A stretch of DNA of 33,260 nucleotides from Suillus spraguei (lineage: Eukaryota; Basidiomycota; Agaricomycetes; Boletales; Suillaceae), in assembly GCA_016800925.1 (NCBI GenBank), contig JABCPU010000643.1, positions 1 to 33,260 of the forward strand, read 5' to 3'. Positions 10,665-21,589 of this stretch are shown here, in pieces. Position 1 is the stretch's first letter, and each line of letters begins with the position of its first letter. The notes beneath the pieces are model-generated. The model ran no database searches and was not told the origin of the DNA. It saw only the letters and a program-made list of their open reading frames with translations. Both the position numbers and the translations under genes were made by a program.

Positions 10665-10883
10665 TTAGATTGAGTTGAAAGATGTGAAAAGCTTGAGATA
10701 AGTTTGAAATCTGTTATCACTAGGATGAAGTTTCAAAGGAAACCAGACAATTGAAGGACGATCTTGATAAGCATTAATTGTTTGTCTTTGTTTGGTCGTG
10801 GTTCAACTTTTGGCTGTTGCCAGCCATGTGTTGAACTTCGAAGTTATCAGTTATCAATCAGTTTGATCAGTTGACCAGACATC
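10665..10883. promoter_or_regulatory. Divergent intergenic region
   Basis: These 219 bp separate the start of the Zn-cluster gene (-) from the start of the small ORF (+), and by position must carry both promoters. I see no clear TATA box. Near 10838-10866 there is a repeated word (AGTTATCAGTTATCAATCAG, then GATCAGTTGACC). Confidence 0.4.
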
Positions 10884-11249
10884 ATGAGATCTCAACCAGC
10901 AGTCAGATTTTATGAACCTCCGGTCACTGAATACGACTCAATGGATGTGGATGACTCAACTGAGTCCTGGATTTCACTAAGTATGTTGTGCTTTCAGTAC
11001 AGCTCTCAATTGACCGGAGATGGACCAGATGCACTGGATGATGTATACCTTGGGCCGGATGATGAGACTGAGTCCTGGATTTCATCAGGTATGTGTTGCT
11101 TTTATATCTTCCAATTGACTGGACATTTATTAGATGCATGTGATGATGTATACCTTGGGCCGGATGATAAGATCGACTATGATTCTGGGTCATCAGGTGG
11201 TCAGGATGTCTTGGATGCAGTTCCTGGTAGGTTTCTCAATTCACATTGA
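10884..11249 (+). CDS. Small acidic ORF with a tandemly duplicated segment
   Basis: The ORF starts MRSQPAVRFYEPPVTEYDSM and is rich in Asp and Glu. A segment of about 110 bp is duplicated head to tail (about 10961-11070 and 11071-11180): each half encodes ESWIS and then DDVYLGPDD. A GTATGT donor-like site follows the ESWIS word in both, so the duplication may span an exon and its intron. The real spliced protein may therefore skip the stretches between. It resembles N-terminal parts of longer Agaricomycete transposon-associated proteins, but no continuation is found downstream, so it is probably a truncated gene. Function unknown. Confidence 0.45.
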   Translation: MRSQPAVRFYEPPVTEYDSMDVDDSTESWISLSMLCFQYSSQLTGDGPDALDDVYLGPDDETESWISSGMCCFYIFQLTGHLLDACDDVYLGPDDKIDYDSGSSGGQDVLDAVPGRFLNSH

Positions 11250-11503
11250 TGATGCACAAACCCTAATGTCTAATACCAACTACCAATGATTGATACCCGG
11301 TGCTGGACCTCGGTGATCGGGAGTCATCCGAACTCGGTGATCAGGATTTGTCCAGAACTCGGTGCTTGGGATTCAACATTTTGGATGTGGGACACTGTGT
11401 TTTGAGAAGTGTGACAAATGATGAAAATGTGGTACACATGGGGGCAGTTTGGTATATGTACATTATTTCCTTCCCCTTGCCCTGGTTACTCGAAGTGTAC
11501 TCT

Positions 11504-13343
11504 CTACCGGCTTTTGAGACTTACTCGGGTGGTCCTTGCAGATGGTTCAATGACAGCTTTCTTGCCCTGTATACTCCTTGGTTCCGGCGATGTGTTCCTC
11601 TCTTCCACTTCCTCAGTCAACCCGGCCAGGAGGTTGCCCATCCGTGATGTCACAAGTGCACCTGCCTTGGCTGGGCGAGGCTCCGGCATTGAACATGGAA
11701 CTTCTGTCTCCTTGGGTGCTGAAGATGGATGTGCTATTCATCTGGGTTTCTTCAGTGGGGATCGACCGTCAGCCGAGTCATCATCAATGTCATCCTCCTT
11801 GTCATGAGTTTCACTGTCGGTATCACTCTCGGCTTCGGTGGATGGATCCGGGGCTTTCGGAGAGTTCCACTCTTCTGCATTCTCACTTTACGAGTCAGAC
11901 GAGATGGCGACTTGCTGGCTACCACAGATGGTACCATGTACCCATCTTGTTCTTCCATGCTTTGAACAGGAATGTTGAATCTTTTCCTGTTTCCTGCTGA
12001 GCATACCAGAAATTGAGCAAGGCGTCGTGTCCCAGTTTTGCAACTTCGAAGGCTCCTTCAGGTCAATATCTGCCAGAAGATACTTCCTTGCCACAAAGTC
12101 ATCCTGATTTGTATGAGGGCACTCCATGGCATGACAGCCTTGTCATTCCCGGAACATATTCCTGTGTCCATGCATTCAGCAACATCTCGGATGTTGCCAC
12201 AAAAGACTCACTGTAGGGCGATGTAAGAAACGCCCTGACTATGGCTTTCTTCTCCTCAAGTTTTGTTACCGTGATGTCTGGAAGCAATGGCATCCCATCC
12301 CCATCTGTGTTGAGTTCAAAAGCTGGTTTTCTGACTCTTTTGCGACCTCCCTTGACCTGTCGTCCTCCGTCCTGTGCCCGGCACCTATCATTGTGATGAT
12401 CAACAAATTCATTCTTGCATCCAAAGTTCAAACACTCACCGAACTGTTCCTGGGTGTACTCCTGCCATACTGGCTCAATGTCCTCCCAGTCCTTTGTCTT
12501 CATGAAGCTGTCCCCATCTCCTAATGCCTCATTATCATCATGCCTGCACACATATATTGAGATCCAAGATCGGCGATGATGGACACAATTGACTTACATC
12601 CCGAACAGAACCTCTCCCTGTTCATTCTTCCAAGCTGACAACACAAAAACTCTCATCCCACATTGCCTCCACATCTCTTTCGAAAAGTGCTCCATATATG
12701 CCGGTCCCTTCTTACGAGCAACTTCTGCTTGTATCTCTGGAGGAGGAAAGCTGTTTGACCATTCTTCCACCGTTTCTTTTGCCTTCTCCAACTCGTCATC
12801 GTCCAATTCAGCCATGACTCTCTTCACAGCCCCCTGATAATGTTTGAACATACTGGGATCTCCCGGCTTTGCCCCGGACTCGTCCTCAATCCTCTTTAGC
12901 ACCTCTTCACGCTTCTGCTGGTAGACCACCATCCTAGGCGTCCATTTCCTCCCATACTTTATCATGTCCTTCCTTTCCTTCCTTTTCTTGTTGTTGAACA
13001 ACCAAGTCTTATACATCTGAGAGTTGATGGAAGAATAAGATGTTAAAATTGTAGTTTTTCAACACAAGAAGATGCATCACCTGCTTCCTCTTTTTCCATT
13101 GTCCTTGGTCGACTTTAGGAGCAAACAACCTGGCTGCCCTGGCAATTGCAGTGAAAACCCCTCCTTCTCACCCCTTTTGGCCGCGGTCCACTCAGGAAGG
13201 TAGTTCTTCAACTCTGAAATTTCGTTTTCCGTGAGCTTCTGTGTCTGTGGTTGACGTGCCCTATTTCTGCGGAAGTCGAGTGAGTGGAATGACCCGTCCT
13301 TGCCATGGTGAATCAAATTGCAGAATGGGCTGAGGATAAGCAA
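11504..13343 (-). CDS. Basic multi-exon protein of an Agaricomycete KDZ-associated hypothetical family, frame-disrupted
   Basis: I place exons at about 13343-13081, 13016-12598, 12543 to about 12435, and from about 12385 down to 11504. Intron 13017-13080 (64 bp) and intron 12544-12597 (54 bp) are clear. Characteristic words are EISELKNYLPEWTAAKRG, then YKTWLFNNKKRKERKDMI, YGRKWTPRMV, REEVLKRIEDESGAKPGD, RVFVLSAWKNEQGEVLFG, LEEKKAIVRAFLTSPYS and (after a frame change near 12040) LLNFWYAQQETGKDS. An acidic tail (SDTDSETHDKEDDIDDD) and a Pro-rich end follow. I recall this architecture from many Agaricomycete hypothetical proteins found beside KDZ genes; its role is unknown. Frame changes: one base in a GGGG run near 13160, one near 12385, one near 12040, and a TGA near 11750. 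The first exon and start codon are unsure. Confidence 0.6.
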
Positions 13344-13664
13344 GGTGGAAGTATGAACAATTGTCAGAAGTTGATCTTTGACAAAAGCCTAACAGTAGCT
13401 TAATTGAGCTATATTGGTCCCGAAGCCATAAATGGACATAAATTTGTAATGAGTCGGCAGGACAGTATGACACCACAATGTAATAAAAATTCATTCCACC
13501 TGAGCAGATGCTTTGCTTGCAAAATTAGCATTAGAAAATAAGATGAAGATAGGTAGATGCACCCCATTGCAAAAATCCCACAGGGTAGAAGCAAGGGGCA
13601 GCAAAGGTAGAAAGATTTGGGTCAAGGTCCACTTGCAAGCATGAGACGATGAGCCTACAGGTCC
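13344..13664. promoter_or_regulatory. Divergent gap between the basic-protein gene and the KDZ transposase
   Basis: About 320 bp separate the likely 5' end of the minus-strand gene from the KDZ start at 13665. I see no obvious TATA or repeat. A further 5' exon of the minus-strand gene could lie here. Confidence 0.3.
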
Positions 13665-16600
13665 ATGCCTCACTCTCCCCCAGAATCACCAACACTTCAG
13701 CCTGTTCAGGCACCACCTCCTTGGGATGACTTTCCTGACAATACTTACAAGCAAGACCAAGGCTCATTTGAGCCATTGCAACTCCCAAAAACCATGGCAA
13801 GTTCATGTTAAATGTTGGAGTGTCATTCAAACTATAGCTAAATATAAAAAATGCAGAGTCAAAATGACTACCTCAGGCAATGGCTGCCAAGGCAGGAATC
13901 ATATCTGCATCACCTCCTGGATCGAGAAGCTCCACCAGAAGACAGGAGATGCATCATCTGCCACCAGGATGGGGTCTACAAATGTCAAGATTGTCTTGGC
14001 GAGCCTCTCTATTGCATGGGCTGTTGCAGGAGTCAACATCGTTGCAATCCTTTCCACTGGATCAGTCAATGGAATGGTCAATTCTTCGAGCAGAGTTGTC
14101 TTGCTCATGTTGGACTCACCATACACCTCGGGCATGATGGCAAGCAATGTCCGGTGCTCACAGATAGGTGGGATTTGTTCGAAGGAGATGAACCTGAAGA
14201 CCAGCTTGAGCCGAAGATCTTCCGTCTGTGTCGGGACCTGATTTCCAGCCGAAGGAAAACACCATGGTCATCGTTGACAAGTCCGGAGTTCACCGCCTCG
14301 AGGTTCGATGCTGTGATTGTCCAAATGCCATGAGTCCGGACATTCAAATGTTTCGGCATGGATTTTTCCCTGCATCGTTTAACAGGCCGAAGACCGTGTT
14401 TACCTTCGGAGTGCTGGATGATTTTCTATTGGACAACCTTGAATGCGGCACCTCCGCAATGAACTATTACAGTAAGCTCCAGCGAATGACCTCGAGCATG
14501 TTTCCACACCTTGTTCTGGTAATGCTATTTGTGCTTCATCTAAAGGACATTATGTTGACACAGGCCGTGGCAAGGATCGATACAGAGAGCTCATGAGAGT
14601 CGCTCGACAGTGGAGGCAGTTGAAGACCATGAAATGGCATGGCTATGGCCATTGTTCTGACATCCCGAATGCAGGAGATCTTGCATTATTTTGCCCAGCA
14701 TGTCCTCAGCCTGGGATTAATGTATCTTTGTCAGGGGATGAATCACTTGATGAGTGAGTCATGTTCAATACCGAAGTGAACTCGGCGATGATAAGAACTC
14801 CAAGCTGGAAATACACCCGGTCATTTGTGATGGACAGAAATTTCAAAGCTGAACACCTGCATCCCATTAATCCCCTCGATGAAGTTTGGCTTTCAGATGG
14901 GCTTGGATTCATGGTCGGAAAGGACAGGTATAACATGCATCTTGCGGAGGCTGCTGACACGGTGGAAAAATCGAGCTGCAACAATCACCGGCAGTCAATC
15001 AAGCAAATGCGGGCGGCACAAGCTCGAGTCCACAGGAATCGGGGGAGTTGCCTGCGCCCAGCATGGGTGCTTTGTCCCTCACTCGATGGTTGATTTTCAG
15101 AAAGGGGAAAGGCAAGCCAAACATGCCATTCGACATTCACTAGTTGACCATGCATCATTTGCAGACAAATGAACATGGACTACGCCCTTTGTGAGGCTGC
15201 CCAGCACAACATGGAAGGCATTACCAGGGCTGTCACCTTCTATGACATCAATTGTCAATACAACAAGCACTTTCGTGTTCGGGTGGATCGAAGCCGATAC
15301 CTTGACATGGTACCAGAACTGACCATCATTCCTGGAATCGGGTTGTGGCATGTGCATGGACATCAGGACAGTTGCTATGTCCATATGCTTCGAATTTTAT
15401 TGAAGGCATTGGCCAGATTGATGGAGAGATCATGGAGACCCTATGGGCGCGTCTCAACCTGATTTCCCCTGCCGCTCGGGGAATGTCATCCCCGCACCAA
15501 AAGGAATGTCTTGATTATCAGATGAACGATTCCAATTTCTGCAAGATGATCGCATGAAAAGGACTCTTTGCCAGAAATACAAGCTGGCGAAGAATGGCAT
15601 CGCCAAAGTGGCAAGGCTTTCGACAGACTTGATGAAGCTGCACCCAGCAATTTAAAGACACAATGGTTAGCCAGCGAGATGGTCGCTCAGTCCAAGAGAA
15701 TCAGGGATCCTGCGGCGATGGATTTATATGAAATCAATATCAAGAAGGGTAAGTTAACATTCTTTGTCTCCGTGGAGCTCCGCATTCATTTTTCACTTAG
15801 CACCAAGCAAAAAGGAGATCGAGCTTAGACTACTAGAAGCGGGTAATGCCCGTCATGCAGCACCCTCTCGCAGATCTGTGGCAACATGGATATCCATTGG
15901 GTTGGCAATTGAAGAGGCTCAAATTGCATTGCTCATCGAGGTCCGCAGAATTGGAAGACGATCAAGGAGACACAGAGATTAGATATGCCCGGCAATGCGA
16001 TCGTATCCAAGGCCAGATAGATGAATTCACTCGGTCTGCTCTTACGCATCTGGGAGAGGGATTTGATGCAGATGACGATCCTGACGACTTGAACATAGAT
16101 ATTCTTGATGATATCGATGATGACCCGGCAGATTTCACCGAGACATCTGATGCATGGACAAACTCACCTGAGCTCACCATAATTCCATTGCCATCAAACC
16201 TCGGGGTTGAACATTGCAGACGCTGTATGGCAGAGGATCTGATTCCATTGGAGATGTCACTTCGTGAAGGGCAGGCCAATGATGCCCTGCACAATCTCCG
16301 CATTCACTTGTGCAACAAGGCTATCCTGTTCCGAACAACAGTTAGGCAAGCCAAATCTCAAGCCCTAAAAACTCGAGCGTGGTCCCAGGTGACATCAGTG
16401 CAGCAGGCAGTATCCCTACATGCCAGTATATATACAAAAACCAGGAAGCAAATGATACAACTTGAGCCGGGCCAGACCAGCTTCAGAAATACAAACCCCT
16501 GCTTCGCGAGCAGCTCAAAATCAGCACTGCCATCGGCGATCCAAACGCCAAGGTCAGCGAAATGAGTCCCTCGCTTGGTTCTGGTCAGTGGAAGTCGATA

Positions 16601-16964
16601 TGGAGGGTCCAGAAAATTCGTGGAATGAGGAATGTGAGTTCGGGCATGCTTGATATATTCCGTGGTGAGCTGACAGGACCCATCCCAAGTTTACCGAGTT
16701 CATTGGCTTCGGGCAAAGGCACTACGGGATCGATGGATGGAAGAAATATCATTGGTGCAATCAGAGATGGATTGGACGTGCAACTTTTTCTTGTGGAAGG
16801 CAACCCAATGGGGTGCCCGGATGCAGGAATCATTGTTGAAACAACTTCCGGGTCATGCATGCTATGCCGGAAGGCAGTCTCAAATGTATTCCTTACTAGC
16901 TCAGGATGCACAGGCAGCATTTCAAGACCTGCAGCCCTCGTTGATTGATGGTGCACATGAATGA
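13665..16964 (+). CDS. KDZ transposase with N-terminal CxC2 cysteine cluster, frame-disrupted
   Basis: The start is ATG at 13665 (MPHSPPESPTLQPVQAPPPW) and the stop follows LIDGAHE; the conceptual length is about 1000 aa, normal for the family. A CxC2 cluster (CIICHQDGVYKCQDC, CMGCCRSQH, SQWNGQFFEQSC) sits at about 13950-14160. The KDZ RNase-H-fold catalytic core follows, with D in VMDRNF (about 14833), D in YDINCQYNKHF (about 15244) and E in DGEIMETLW (about 15426). Later words are GHQDSCYV, RLQGQ-like RIQGQIDEFTRS, REGQANDAL and RVHWLRAKALRDRW. Introns: 13797-13856 (GC-AG), 14519-14563, 14754-14795, 15112-15164 (GC-AG), 15749-15800, and about 16634-16676. At least seven single-base frame corrections are needed (near 14210, 14563, 15000, 15380, 15555, 15600, 15955, 16480). 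As written it is probably inactive unless these are sequencing errors. Within the core VMDRNF has Arg where Gly is usual. Confidence 0.85.
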
Positions 16965-17373
16965 ATTTGTTTTGCTATGACCAATTGACACCCAAACATT
17001 GAGTCCCGGGAATTGTCCGGGTCAGCCCATGTCGGAGTTTGAATTTCTAATCCATCCATCAGTGACTCATATCATCAGCTCTTCACCATCTGTCAGTGTC
17101 ATTCCAGGTCACACTCTTGCATTAGCCATGCCTGAAACTCCTGCATCCACATCTGGCACTCCAAATACTGGACATCACTGGCAACCCATGAAGCTGAACC
17201 TTCAAGATATTTCTTGTACTTTGAATATGGCTGCATCAGCATCCGGCATGTATCTCTCAATATCAGATGGAGGCTGCTAACAACCTCCCTCTTCTGCCCG
17301 GATCATGTACTTTAAAGCCGGGCTGCAATGGGAGATCAATGTAAGTGACTGATGACCGGATGACCGGCTGACT
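16965..17373. other. Gap after the KDZ gene, no clear gene
   Basis: About 400 bp. An open frame from 16999 to 17280 exists, with low-complexity Ser/Pro/Thr composition, but I recognise no motif. It could be an upstream exon of the following ORF. Confidence 0.3.
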
Positions 17374-17922
17374 TTGGTGGGCAATGCTGAGATTTCAACA
17401 GACATTTGTTATGCCACTCCTGCAGTACTCAGCTGCAAGGAACATCGTTTCTGTTGTTCCAAGCCCGTCGCTCATGTCCTGACATTGTATCCCATGCTCA
17501 CCTGGAACACTGTTCCAGACCACATCTTTTCATCCCACCTATGTCAGTTTGATGATGTCGCAGCTCCGGGACATCCATCCGGATTATTCCCAGCTATGAT
17601 ACTCCATGGTGGATGGGACACACCAAAATTCCGAATGAACCATGGCAATGGGGTCAATCATGAGGTCCTGTGTCTTCACTACCAGCATTGGATGGAAAAT
17701 GGAGTTGAGGATGATGGCTTGGTTCTTCCTGAGGAGGTAAATGACTCATCAGGCCCATCAGTGATGGGACTTAAGATGATTGAGCACGCCTGGTAGCATT
17801 GATGGAGGAGCAAGATGAGGGTATCCATGAGAAGATGGCAGAGGTGAAGATGTACACTGACATGCTACAGAGATTGAAGAGAGGCAGGGGAGTGGAGTCC
17901 TCTTCACTGTGTTTAGATTAGA
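17374..17922 (+). CDS. Unrecognised ORF with a short coiled-coil-like C-terminus
   Basis: The open frame 17374-17796 includes AMILHGGWDTPKFRMNHG and ENGVEDDGLVLPEEVND, and ends at TAG. If one base is corrected near 17792 the reading continues as ARLVALMEEQDEGIHEKMAE then YTDMLQRLKRGRG and stops near 17920. This charged, heptad-like tail has the look of a real C-terminus. The upstream part may be spliced: AG sites occur before 17394 and near 17592. I do not recognise the family. It lies between the KDZ gene and the minisatellite block, on the KDZ strand. Confidence 0.4.
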
Positions 17923-18000
17923 ATGGTCTTCATTTCATACATGATGTAAAATATTTTATTCCATCCAAATGATTGTCTTGACTCCCAATATTTTGTTCCG

Positions 18001-19400
18001 GATTTTGAGGACTGGATGTCAAGATCCGGATGTAGAGTCCTAAATCCCAAATGCTGAGTGGCGAATGCCGAGTGCCATGGTACTTAGAGTTTGGGACTCA
18101 ATTCATGGGACTCGACTTCCGAATGGCAAGATTGCCTCACATATTTCTGAGTGGCGAGTCACGAATCTTAGGTACCGAACCCCGAACCCCAAAATTGTGG
18201 ACTACCGGATTTCATGGTTTGGGGTTCAGCACTCAAGGTTCGAGACGAAATAGATATCTGTGCGACAGTGCGGGGTTCGCACTCAACATGTGTGGATCAA
18301 TAACTTTCACATTAGTCTGAGTGCGAGTGCCGAGTTCCGGGTTCGGGGCTCGCGTGTTGGCACTTAACATGTGTGCATCAATATTATTCACAATGTTGTG
18401 AGTCCGAGTTCCGGCTGGGTTTGGTTGGGCACTCAACATATGTGGATCAATAACTTTCACATTATTCTGAGTGCCGAGTCCGAGTTCCGGGTGCGGGGCT
18501 CGGCAGTCGGCTTCGGCACTTAACATGTGTGCATCAATATCATTCACAATGTTGTGAGTCCCAGTTCCGGCTGCGGAGTTCGGGTTCGGCACCAACATGT
18601 GTGGATTATTCTGAGTGCCGAGTGCCGAGTTCCGGGTGCCAGGGCTCGGCAGTTGGCATTCGCACTTAACATGTGTGCATCAATATCATTCACAATGTTG
18701 TGTGTCCCGAGTCCCGAGTTCCAGCTGCCGGGGTTCGGGGTTCAGCACTTGATATGTGGGAATCAGTATCTTTCACATTGTTCTAAGTCCCGAGTCCTGA
18801 CTGCCGGCTGCCGGGGTTCGGGTTCGGCCCTTAACATATGTGGCTCACTAAATTTCACATGATTCTGAGTGCCGAGTGCCGAGTTCCAGGTTCCGGGTTC
18901 GGCATTCGGGTTCGGCACTTTACATGTAGGAATCAATATCTTTCTCATTGTTCTGAGTCCCAAGTCCGACTGCTGGCTGCCGGGGTTCGGAGTTGGCCCT
19001 CAACATGTGTGGATCAATGACTTGCACATTATTCTGAGTCCGAGTCCGAGTGCGGCTGCTGGGGTTCGGAGTTCGTCATTTATGATATGTGAATTCACAT
19101 CTTTCACATTGTTCTGAGTCCCGAGTCCCGAGTTCCGGCTGCCGGAGTTTGGGGTTCGGCACTCACTATATGTGAATTCATATTTTTCACATTGGTATCA
19201 GTCCCGAGTCCGAGTGCCGGCTGCCGGGGTTCGGTGTTCGGCAGTCAAAATGTGTGGATCAAAGTCTGTTGCCTCACATTGTGCTGCCTCACACTTTGCT
19301 GAGTCTCGAGTGTCAAGCCTGAATTCGGACTATCGATCATTGAGTCCCAATTTCGAGTATCGAGTCCCAAGTCCTGAGATACACAGAGTTAGGGACTCAA
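18001..19400 (+). repeat. GTGCCGAG/GGTTCGGCAC minisatellite, central block
   Basis: At least a dozen units of about 70-90 bp. Two unit types alternate in the first half: one with TGTGGATCAATAACTTTCACATT, one with TGTGCATCAATATCATTCACAATG written here in part only (word TTCACAATGTTGTGAGT). Each is followed by a GC-rich core with complementary ends (GTGCCGAG...CTCGGCAC). The same core words occur in the left block (8280-9030) and in both inverted repeats. ORFs here are repeat artefacts. Confidence 0.8.
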
Positions 19401-19515
19401 TTCATGGAACTCGACTTCCGACTTGAGTTCCAGAACTGTTGATGCTCTAATTGGTACATGGTATTCATGTGTTGCTACTAACATGGGTAACAACTCTTTC
19501 AACTTCTTTGATCTT

Positions 19516-20818
19516 TCACACCGTGGTTAGTATGCGGCCTTCGACCATAGCCCATCCACATGAGGGAACCCCAGCATAAATGTGCACAGAATCCCTCATA
19601 TACCATGCCCAAGCAATCCGATCCCCTTCCACTCCATCAACCCCATGTCTCACAATTCTTCCCGAAAATGCAATCATACAGCCGGAATCATACCTGAATT
19701 CCAGCTGAAGGCTTGGCATACTCATCCGAGCTTAGAATAGTTCCCCATGGTGGTGAGAATATCAAAGCATTCAGGAATCAATAAATGGTCTCGATGATTG
19801 GGGGTTTCCCGATTGGAAATGATGGAGAGGCTGTTAAACACGGATGCCCAGTACTGCAGGGTCTCTGGCATCTGTGGCAGTTCCTTGCTCAGTGCCTTAT
19901 CTCCGAGGTGTGACAAGGCTCGTAACCCTGCAAAATACTGCTGAGGATGCATGACCCTGAGTGCCGCCATGCGATGGCTGCCAGCCTTGCAATAGCTTTC
20001 AGGATATTCTCGGAGGAGGGTCCCTTCAATGATGCAGATACCTCCGGATCTGACAGATTCTATGGGATTGGTGAGTTTGACTCCAGAAATCACCATCTCA
20101 TCACATCCTACCTCGTGGCCCTGTTGAAACCATGCCAGAGATAAATTGATGCATCCGGAGTTGACCCAACATTTTCCGAGCCCTGTTTGAACCATTCTTG
20201 ATTATATCGCCAATTGCCATCAGCCTTTACACTTTTTTTGAGGCTTGGACCCAGCAAATCGGTGGCCGCCCTGATTTCCTTCTGTAGGTACCATTTGATA
20301 TTCAATATCTATTGAGTAACAATCTACACATTATGCACCTGGGTGGTCTCGGTCAGGGCGTCCGGAAGGTACCATGGATGATGGTACTGGAAACATCGAT
20401 AATTGTGGCAGGTTTGTCCACCAACTTTGTGCCCTCATGGCCAGGAGGACACCTCTCAAGCAACTTCTCCTCTTTCTCCTCATTATGCCCAGTGTTCTTT
20501 GGGGATATCAATTTGCTATATCTTGCAATATCAATCTGCATCTTAACTGTCATGAAGGAATTTGAATGATCAAACACATTTTCAACATCTGCAGGAAGAC
20601 CCACTGGGATTTTTATATGCCTTTATGAGTACATCAGCCAAGCGATCGCACGCCATCACCAGATCAGTGTCCAGGTTCAGAGAAGGTATAACTGGTTCTC
20701 CTCCAGTCTTCTCTGCATTGAATTTTTGTTCAGTATATGCCCCTGCTTCATGAGTGATGGCCAGGGCCCAAGTGCGCCAGATTTTTATGTCACAAGTGGA
20801 CATGGAAGAAGTGTTCAT
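19516..20818 (-). CDS. TET/JBP-like 2-oxoglutarate/Fe(II) dioxygenase, frame-disrupted
   Basis: The start is ATG at 20818 (MNTSSMSTCDIKIWRTWALA) and the stop is at 19516; length is about 415 aa with one intron at 20282-20338 (57 bp). The catalytic fold is seen in VFNSLSIISNRETPNHRD, which holds the iron-binding H-x-D (about 19790). It continues in GCMIAFSGRIVRHGVDG, with the distal His at about 19644. The 2-oxoglutarate Arg is probably in GDRIAWAWYMRDSV. The words SINLSLAWFQQGHE and GVPSCGW also fit fungal members. TET enzymes oxidise 5-methylcytosine and JBPs oxidise thymine; the fungal TET/JBP clade is known to be linked to KDZ transposons. Substrate here is inference. Frame corrections are needed near 20610, 20365, 20150 and 19735. 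All three iron ligands are present. It faces away from the KDZ gene, separated by the minisatellite. Confidence 0.75.
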
Positions 20819-21002
20819 GTTGGAAGTTGATATTGGGAAATCAGATGCTGAATGCTGGATGTCCAGACTTTGGTGTTAAAGGGGGTGGAGATAGCGAGGA
20901 TCAGATAAGGGAACCTTGGATGATGTTGGCTTTCAAAGCTGTATTATCATCCATTGCTCAATGAAATACCAGATGATTGGAAGTGTGCTGGATATCTGAT
21001 AT

Positions 21003-21540
21003 TCATTTGTCGAGACCCAGGTTCGGAACTTGGCATCTCATAGGGCAACCACTTTTGCACCCTGGTGTCCACATTCTACAAGACAACATAAGCGCCATAA
21101 AAGGCCATGTCAAGCAGAGACCTGGGTCTCGGAACTGAACTGGAACTGGAACTTGGTAAGCTTCATCTGATTTTCGGGGGTCGTAACTGGGTGTCTTGTA
21201 GGGCAACACAAGCCTTGCACCCTGCTTTCCACATTCTACAAGACAACCTAAATGCCATAAAGGCCATTTCAAGAGATCACTTGCTGCTCCCGGAACTTGG
21301 TATGCTTCACTAAATTTCAGGGGTCGGAACTGGGTGTCTCGTATTGACTCAATTATGTGTCGAGACCCAGGTCTCGGAACTCAGAATTGGTATGCTTCAT
21401 CTGATTTTTGGGGGTCGGAGCTGGGTGTCTTGTAGGGCAACACAAGCCTCGCACCCCAGTTTCCACATTCTACAAGACAACCTAAGCGCCATAAAAGGCC
21501 ATGTCAAGACAGCACCTGCTGCTCTGGGAACTCAGTAACT
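21003..21540 (+). repeat. Three tandem copies of a 150-210 bp unit
   Basis: The unit reads from GTCGAGACCCAGGTCTCGGA through GGTCGGAACTGGGTGTCT and GGGCAACACAAGCC to CACATTCTACAAGACAACCT and GCCATAAAAGGCCATGTCAAG. Copies start near 21007, 21145 and 21340; the first is shortened. Each contains short self-complementary pieces (GGTCTCGGAACT and CATTCTACAAGACA). It lies upstream of the TET/JBP-like gene start. Small ORFs in it are copies of one another and look non-coding. Confidence 0.75.
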
Positions 21541-21589
21541 GTGATTTATTACCTCCTCTGATTCAGATGATATGCAACTCCCTCAGCTC

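Noticed and set aside
11418..12000. Plus-strand ORFs of 115-140 codons
   Set aside because: They are antisense shadows of the 3' part of the basic-protein gene, whose acidic tail gives a better reading on the minus strand.
18050..19120. Regularly spaced repeats resembling a CRISPR array
   Set aside because: Units are diverged, spacer-less and of variable length, in a eukaryotic transposon; a minisatellite explains them.
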